This document shows positions 41,130 through 42,398 of a stretch of 42,398 nucleotides of DNA, in pieces (the stretch's first letter is position 1; every line of letters starts with the position of its first letter). The notes beneath the pieces are model-generated. The model saw only the letters and a program-made list of their open reading frames with translations. It was not told the origin of the DNA and made no database searches. The position numbers were made by a program, and so were the translations under genes. The stretch comes from Andreprevotia chitinilytica DSM 18519 (GTDB lineage: Bacteria; Pseudomonadota; Gammaproteobacteria; Burkholderiales; Chitinibacteraceae), in contig NZ_JONM01000028.1 in the NCBI RefSeq assembly GCF_000711875.1, forward strand, positions 1 through 42,398, given 5' to 3'.

Positions 41130-41933
41130 TTACAACGCCCAGCGCAATGCAGCCGGCGCGATTGGCGGCAACTCAGGCGCTACCTCCTTACCTGGATGCG
41201 ACAGCACGCGTGACAGCACTTGTTCTTCCAGCGCAGCGAACCCGCTGGTGCTACGCGAACGTGGGCGCAGCAGATGCACCGGCAAATCCAGCCCGACCTG
41301 CCCATCCTCAACCAGCAACACCCGATCGCCCAGCGCAACGGCTTCTTCCACATCGTGCGTGACCAGCAGCACGGTAAAACGATGCCGCAGCCAGACGCGT
41401 TCGATCAGCTGCTGCATCTCGATCCGGGTCAGGGCATCGAGCGCACCAAGTGGCTCATCCAGCAGCAGAAGCTGCGGCTCATGGATCAGCGCCCGCGCCA
41501 AGGCCACACGCTGGCGTTGGCCGCCGGAGAGCTGGCTCGGCCATTTGTCGGCGTGCTCGGCCAGCCCCACCTCGGCCAATGCGGCCTGCGCCCGGTCATG
41601 CCATTTGCCTGTGAGGCCAAGGCCGACGTTTTGCAGCACGGTCTTCCACGGCAAAAGCCGCGCATCCTGGAACATCAGACGAGTATCGAAATGCCCGGTA
41701 TCGAGCGGACTGCCATCAGCGCGAATCGTGCCGGTGGACGGTGCTTCCAGCCCGGCGATCAGTCGCAGCAAAGTGGATTTGCCGCAGCCGGAACGGCCGA
41801 CGATGGCGACGAATTCACCCGCGCGGATGTCGAGGTCGAGGGCTTTCAGCACGGTCTGATCGCCGAAGCGTTTCGACAGAGTGCGGATGGTGAGGGCTAC
41901 GCCGAGGGCGGGGTCGAGGGTGGTGGTGGTCAT
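41130..41933 (-). CDS. ssuB: Aliphatic sulfonate ABC transporter ATP-binding protein
   Basis: A 267-residue ATPase. Walker [10 protein letters not shown] (46-54), [20 protein letters not shown] (the D-A-R-L-L-P-W Q-loop diagnostic of SsuB), LSGGQ (135-139), Walker B LLLLDEP and [20 protein letters not shown] are all seen. It would energise sulfonate uptake by SsuC with SsuA. No permease, binding protein or desulfonation gene is in the window, and upstream on the minus strand at least 465 bp hold only repeats. It is therefore either an orphan or its partners lie beyond the window. GAGAAAGAGAAAA precedes ATG 41933. Confidence 0.92.
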   Translation of the reverse strand: MTTTTLDPALGVALTIRTLSKRFGDQTVLKALDLDIRAGEFVAIVGRSGCGKSTLLRLIAGLEAPSTGTIRADGSPLDTGHFDTRLMFQDARLLPWKTVLQNVGLGLTGKWHDRAQAALAEVGLAEHADKWPSQLSGGQRQRVALARALIHEPQLLLLDEPLGALDALTRIEMQQLIERVWLRHRFTVLLVTHDVEEAVALGDRVLLVEDGQVGLDLPVHLLRPRSRSTSGFAALEEQVLSRVLSHPGKEVAPELPPIAPAALRWAL

Positions 41934-41981
41934 TTTTTCTCTTTCTCATGCGGCGTTAGTGGATGTTGACGCTGCAGCACT

Positions 41982-42064
41982 CGTAGGATGGGTTGAGCAA
42001 AGCGATACCCATGCGGTTTTGCTCGACATGGGCGATGGGTATCGCAAGCTCAAACAATCCTACG
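41982..42064. repeat. Dispersed palindromic repeat module b, second copy
   Basis: CGTAGGATGGGTTGAGC (41982-41998) and the diverged arm GCTCAAACAATCCTACG (42048-42064) surround the same inner GCGATACCCAT / ATGGGTATCGC pair as 13554-13636. Confidence 0.8.
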
Positions 42065-42131
42065 AGCTGTTTCATCAGGCGCAATCCGCAGGGCATTGCG
42101 CCGCATATCCCCTCTCAGACTGGTGGGAGAG

Positions 42132-42204
42132 GGTGGTGAAAAGAACGCGGCCCGTGGTAGTGCCCTCTCCCCCGGCCCCTCTCCCACAAGTGGGCGAGGG
42201 GAGC
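42132..42204. repeat. Dispersed repeat module a, second copy
   Basis: This matches 13465-13537, including GAAGAACGCGGCC and the hairpin CTCCCACAAGTGGGCGAG. The three modules are present in both clusters but in a different order (a-b-c at 13.5 kb, b-a-c here). Confidence 0.75.
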
Positions 42205-42259
42205 AAAACCAAAGCGCGGCGCAATTGAAGAAGAAACACTGCCGCACCACACCAAGTCA

Positions 42260-42398
42260 CCCTCTCCTTCACAGGAGAGGGCCGGGGTGCGGATGGTCTG
42301 CCCCCCTTTCAAAAGCGCCCCGCCAGCCAGACCGGCACGGGGGTTTCGGGGATCGAGTGTTTGAGGGCCTTGGCCCGAGTTTTCGATTCCCGCCCGTG
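42260..42398. repeat. Fold-back repeat module c, second copy (cut by window edge)
   Basis: The same length as and nearly the same sequence as 13676-13814, starting with CCCTCTCCTTCACAGGAGAG. The second half that closes the fold would lie past the window end. No gene is seen from 41934 to 42398. Confidence 0.8.

Overview
The window looks like chromosomal DNA of a GC-rich, chitin-degrading betaproteobacterium, probably Neisseriales (Chitinibacteraceae-like). This is inferred from a multi-domain GH18 chitinase, the make-up of the housekeeping genes (miaB-ybeZ-ybeY, a MidA-type methyltransferase, a pteridine-reductase-like SDR, cys and pot transporters) and very many small intergenic palindromic repeats. 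No ribosomal gene is present, so the taxonomy is not proven.

Layout. 1-346: one end of an IS481-family insertion sequence. 0.57-6 kb: secreted chitinase, QueD/PTPS-family enzyme, VanZ-like membrane protein. 6-10.2 kb: polyamine ABC transporter (potG-H-I and potF, minus strand). 10.5-16 kb: dGTPase, small lipoprotein, Gfo/Idh/MocA oxidoreductase, a repeat-filled gap, then divergent pteridine reductase and MidA-type methyltransferase. 16.0-24.2 kb: an island bounded by two almost identical elongator tRNA-Met genes. It holds an intact DarT-DarG toxin-antitoxin pair and a decayed type I restriction-modification locus: hsdM frameshifted, hsdS intact, a NucS-like nuclease intact, hsdR deleted down to about 80 codons and joined to an N-terminally truncated YgjP/SprT-like metallohydrolase. 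24.3-29.7 kb: a small exported protein, miaB, four small genes, phoH (ybeZ) and ybeY. 30-36.4 kb: acid phosphatase/phospholipase C-type lipoprotein, divergent di-haem cytochrome c peroxidase, and an 800-residue lipoprotein with internal duplication. 36.5-42 kb: sulfate transporter (sbp-cysT-cysW-cysA), a molbindin, and ssuB. The window ends in another repeat cluster.

How it fits together. Nutrient scavenging (chitin, polyamines, phosphate, sulfate, sulfonate, molybdate) dominates the core genes. The tRNA-flanked island is the accessory, defence-type part.

The strongest candidates for something undescribed are intergenic. A repeat of about 110 bp occurs three times (10273-10384, 39425-39538, 40681-40789). 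Its inner stem shows a compensatory base-pair change, and its basal stem is different in every copy yet self-complementary in each. Two copies start within 0-2 nt of the stop codon of a minus-strand gene, and one of these lies between sbp and cysT, where an mRNA-processing or stability role is plausible. A second fold-back repeat cluster is shared by 13.46-13.91 kb and 41.98-42.40 kb.
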